From: Bradyrhizobium sp. WSM3983
GTDB taxonomy: Bacteria > Pseudomonadota > Alphaproteobacteria > Rhizobiales > Xanthobacteraceae
DNA length: 64,000 bases
Reading direction: 5' to 3'
NCBI RefSeq assembly: GCF_000473045.1
Contig: NZ_AXAY01000014.1
Coordinates: 179,236 to 243,235 of the forward strand
Under the pieces are notes generated by a model. The model was not told where the DNA came from. It saw nothing but the letters and a program-made list of their open reading frames with translations, and did no database searches. Below, piece by piece: positions 62,744-64,000 of the stretch (its first letter is position 1; each line of letters begins with the position of its first letter). A program made the translations under genes and the position numbers.

Positions 62744-63145
62744 ATGGTCAATGGTCTGCCAAGCGAAGTTGAAGTCATCACGCTGTTCGTCGATGACATT
62801 GCGTCTTCGAAGGCGTTCTACGCCAAGGTTTTCACGTCCGAGACAGTCTGGGAGGACGCCGTCTCGTCCGTATTGAGATTCGGCGGGCTCCTGATCAATC
62901 TTCTCGACGTGTCTCAGGCGCGTCCGCTCGTCGAGCCGTTGCCGGTTGGGCCGTCTTCCGCCGGGGCCCGCGCACTGTTGACGATCAGGGTCGCTGACGT
63001 CGATGAGGTGTGCTCAGCCCTTCGGAGGATTGGTGTCGATCTGCTCAATGGCCCGATCGACCGTCCATGGGGACGGCGAACCGCATCCTTTGCCGACCCC
63101 TCAGGTCATGTCTGGGAGATCGCTCAGCTGATTGGGCGGACGTAG
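62744..63145 (+). CDS. VOC-family (glyoxalase-like) protein
   Basis: A 133-residue vicinal-oxygen-chelate protein. It reads EVEVITLFVDDIASSKAFYA with the VOC first strand and helix, SVLRFGGLLINLLDVSQARP, and ends WGRRTASFADPSGHVWEIAQ, where FxDPxGHxWEI is the typical second metal-binding motif. Substrate unknown. GGGGAGTGGGGCGAC is before ATG 62744. It lies 59 bp after the glutamate dehydrogenase. Confidence 0.82.
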   Translation: MVNGLPSEVEVITLFVDDIASSKAFYAKVFTSETVWEDAVSSVLRFGGLLINLLDVSQARPLVEPLPVGPSSAGARALLTIRVADVDEVCSALRRIGVDLLNGPIDRPWGRRTASFADPSGHVWEIAQLIGRT

Positions 63146-63838
63146 GCTTGCGGCGAATATGGCTGACTGACCAAGGCGAGAGCTTTCGGAGCCGCGCCGC
63201 CAGCTCTGCGCATTGCTGGCGGATTGTTTTGGCGGCTCTATCAAGGTCGAAAAAAGTCCGTCCAGATCGCGAGACTCTACGTCCCGTGATTCATTCGGCC
63301 TGTTTCGCCACCCCGTCAACCCCTTTCCGTAAGAATATTCCACTTTACCGAAATTCGGAAATGGCGTATGTGTCGCGCTATCCCGGCTCATCCTTGAGGG
63401 GCGATCGTACGTCGTCACGAATTGCGAGCCGGGTTTGCGGTGGACGCGGCAGCGTCGGCACGAGGGGTGCGGGCAGGGCGGGTAGTCCCTGTGAGCCCGA
63501 AGCCGCGTGCGGACGAGCGGCGCTGTTGAATTCGTCTCGCCAACATTCTTGCGGCGCGTGTGCACACGGCCGCGAGACCCTGTGGCACCAGGCGATGCGT
63601 GCGTACGGCAAAACCGTGTGGTCCTGACCGTCGTTGCTACGGCCAAGCCTGTCGTGGAGGTGTGGAGCGCCCAACCGGGTCAACCGCATCGTCAATTCGC
63701 GGGGCGAGGGAGGCCAGAAGGAATTCGGCTCCCGGGAGCAACTGTGAAGTAGACCAGTGATCGGTCGACCTCAAGGCTGGCGCGTGCGCGCCACCGCCTC
63801 CGGCGGCTACGGCCTTGACGTCGTCCGCTCACCGGTCT
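63146..63838. other. Non-coding stretch before IS110 element
   Basis: No real gene is seen in about 690 bases. The section around 63400-63700 has long open frames in several directions but no domain, and has the look of the hairpin-rich, Arg/Gly-coded DNA seen between genes in Bradyrhizobium. The end at 63800-63838 borders the IS110 fragment. Confidence 0.35.
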
Positions 63839-64000
63839 TTAGGCCGGGCATGCGCTCGGCGGAAGCCGAGCGGGATCGCTCGCTTCGTACCGCCTGACGT
63901 CCCATTTTTCGCCGCGCGCTATCATGATGTTGAGGATCACGATCAGCTTGCGCATACAGGCGGTGAGCGCAACCTTCGGCTCCTTGCCCCTGGCGATCAG
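63839..64000 (-). CDS. IS110-family transposase, C-terminal part (cut by window end)
   Basis: The last 53 residues of an IS110-type (DEDD) transposase on the minus strand; the gene continues beyond the window. GKEPKVALTACMRKLIVILN followed by IMIARGEKWDVRRYEAS is the hallmark of the C-terminal transposase_20 region (K.ALTACMRKL). A run of SAC-PA closes it at a TAA stop. Whether it is an intact element cannot be told from this window. Confidence 0.85.
   Translation of the reverse strand: MIARGKEPKVALTACMRKLIVILNIMIARGEKWDVRRYEASDPARLPPSACPA

Noticed and set aside
1..64000. CRISPR arrays, rRNA, prophage genes, riboswitches
   Set aside because: No regularly spaced short repeats, no rRNA-like sequence, no phage structural or lysis genes and no recognisable riboswitch fold were found by eye.

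Overview
The window looks like a chromosomal segment from Bradyrhizobium or a close relative (Nitrobacteraceae, Alphaproteobacteria). The evidence is the high GC content, the flagellar block fliF-fliG-fliH-fliN-flbD with an adjacent sciP (DUF1153) gene, a PmtA-like phospholipid methyltransferase, very large NAD-glutamate dehydrogenase, DUF4167, and several hairpin-rich intergenic repeat families of the kind found in this group. The assignment rests on recognition of families, not on a database search.

Region by region. (1) 1-1.1 kb: wreckage of an IS91-type element, in which the first codons of a tyrosine recombinase run directly into the back end of an IS91 transposase. (2) 1.1-11.2 kb: single-gene accessory and housekeeping functions: a PEP-CTERM exported protein, an NTF2-like secreted protein, DUF302, two alpha/beta hydrolases with a divergent AraC regulator, a small element with 18-bp perfect terminal inverted repeats, an L,D-transpeptidase, a P450 followed by a flavin reductase, and an M20 peptidase. 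(3) 11.5-20 kb: core flagellar block on the minus strand: fliF-fliG-fliH-fliN-flbD (MS ring, switch, export, sigma-54 activator), sciP, and fliK-flgD. (4) 20.2-23.2 kb: mnmA, a pmtA-like gene, a small secreted proline-rich protein and an elongator tRNA-Met with a clear promoter.

(5) 23.2-48.3 kb: an accessory region starting right after the tRNA, with IS debris, gene fusions and orphan genes. It includes a PCMT-erythromycin-esterase fusion, a class-I-like P450, a UDG-like protein overlapping an ABM monooxygenase, orphan nuoD and nuoB copies 7 kb apart, a decayed site-2 protease, a PrpD/phosphosulfolactate-synthase pair, a PQQ-like beta-propeller, a nucleotidyltransferase/metallophosphoesterase pair, a DegP protease, a transaldolase-transketolase fusion, several small Bradyrhizobium-type proteins, and a multicopper oxidase with PadR and MFS genes.

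(6) 48.4-62.7 kb: nitrogen metabolism: HupE/UreJ nickel permease divergent from ureA-ureB-ureC-ureE-ureF-ureG-ureD, a urea transporter, a GntP-family permease and a 1604-residue NAD-glutamate dehydrogenase. Together these could take up urea and nickel, mature urease, release ammonia and interconvert glutamate and 2-oxoglutarate. (7) 62.7-64 kb: a VOC protein, a non-coding stretch, and the 3' end of an IS110-family transposase running off the window.

The strongest candidates for something undescribed are the nucleotidyltransferase-metallophosphoesterase two-gene unit, the transaldolase-transketolase fusion, the PCMT-esterase fusion, the PrpD-ComA pair, and the 219-bp MITE-like element. No CRISPR array, rRNA or prophage was seen.
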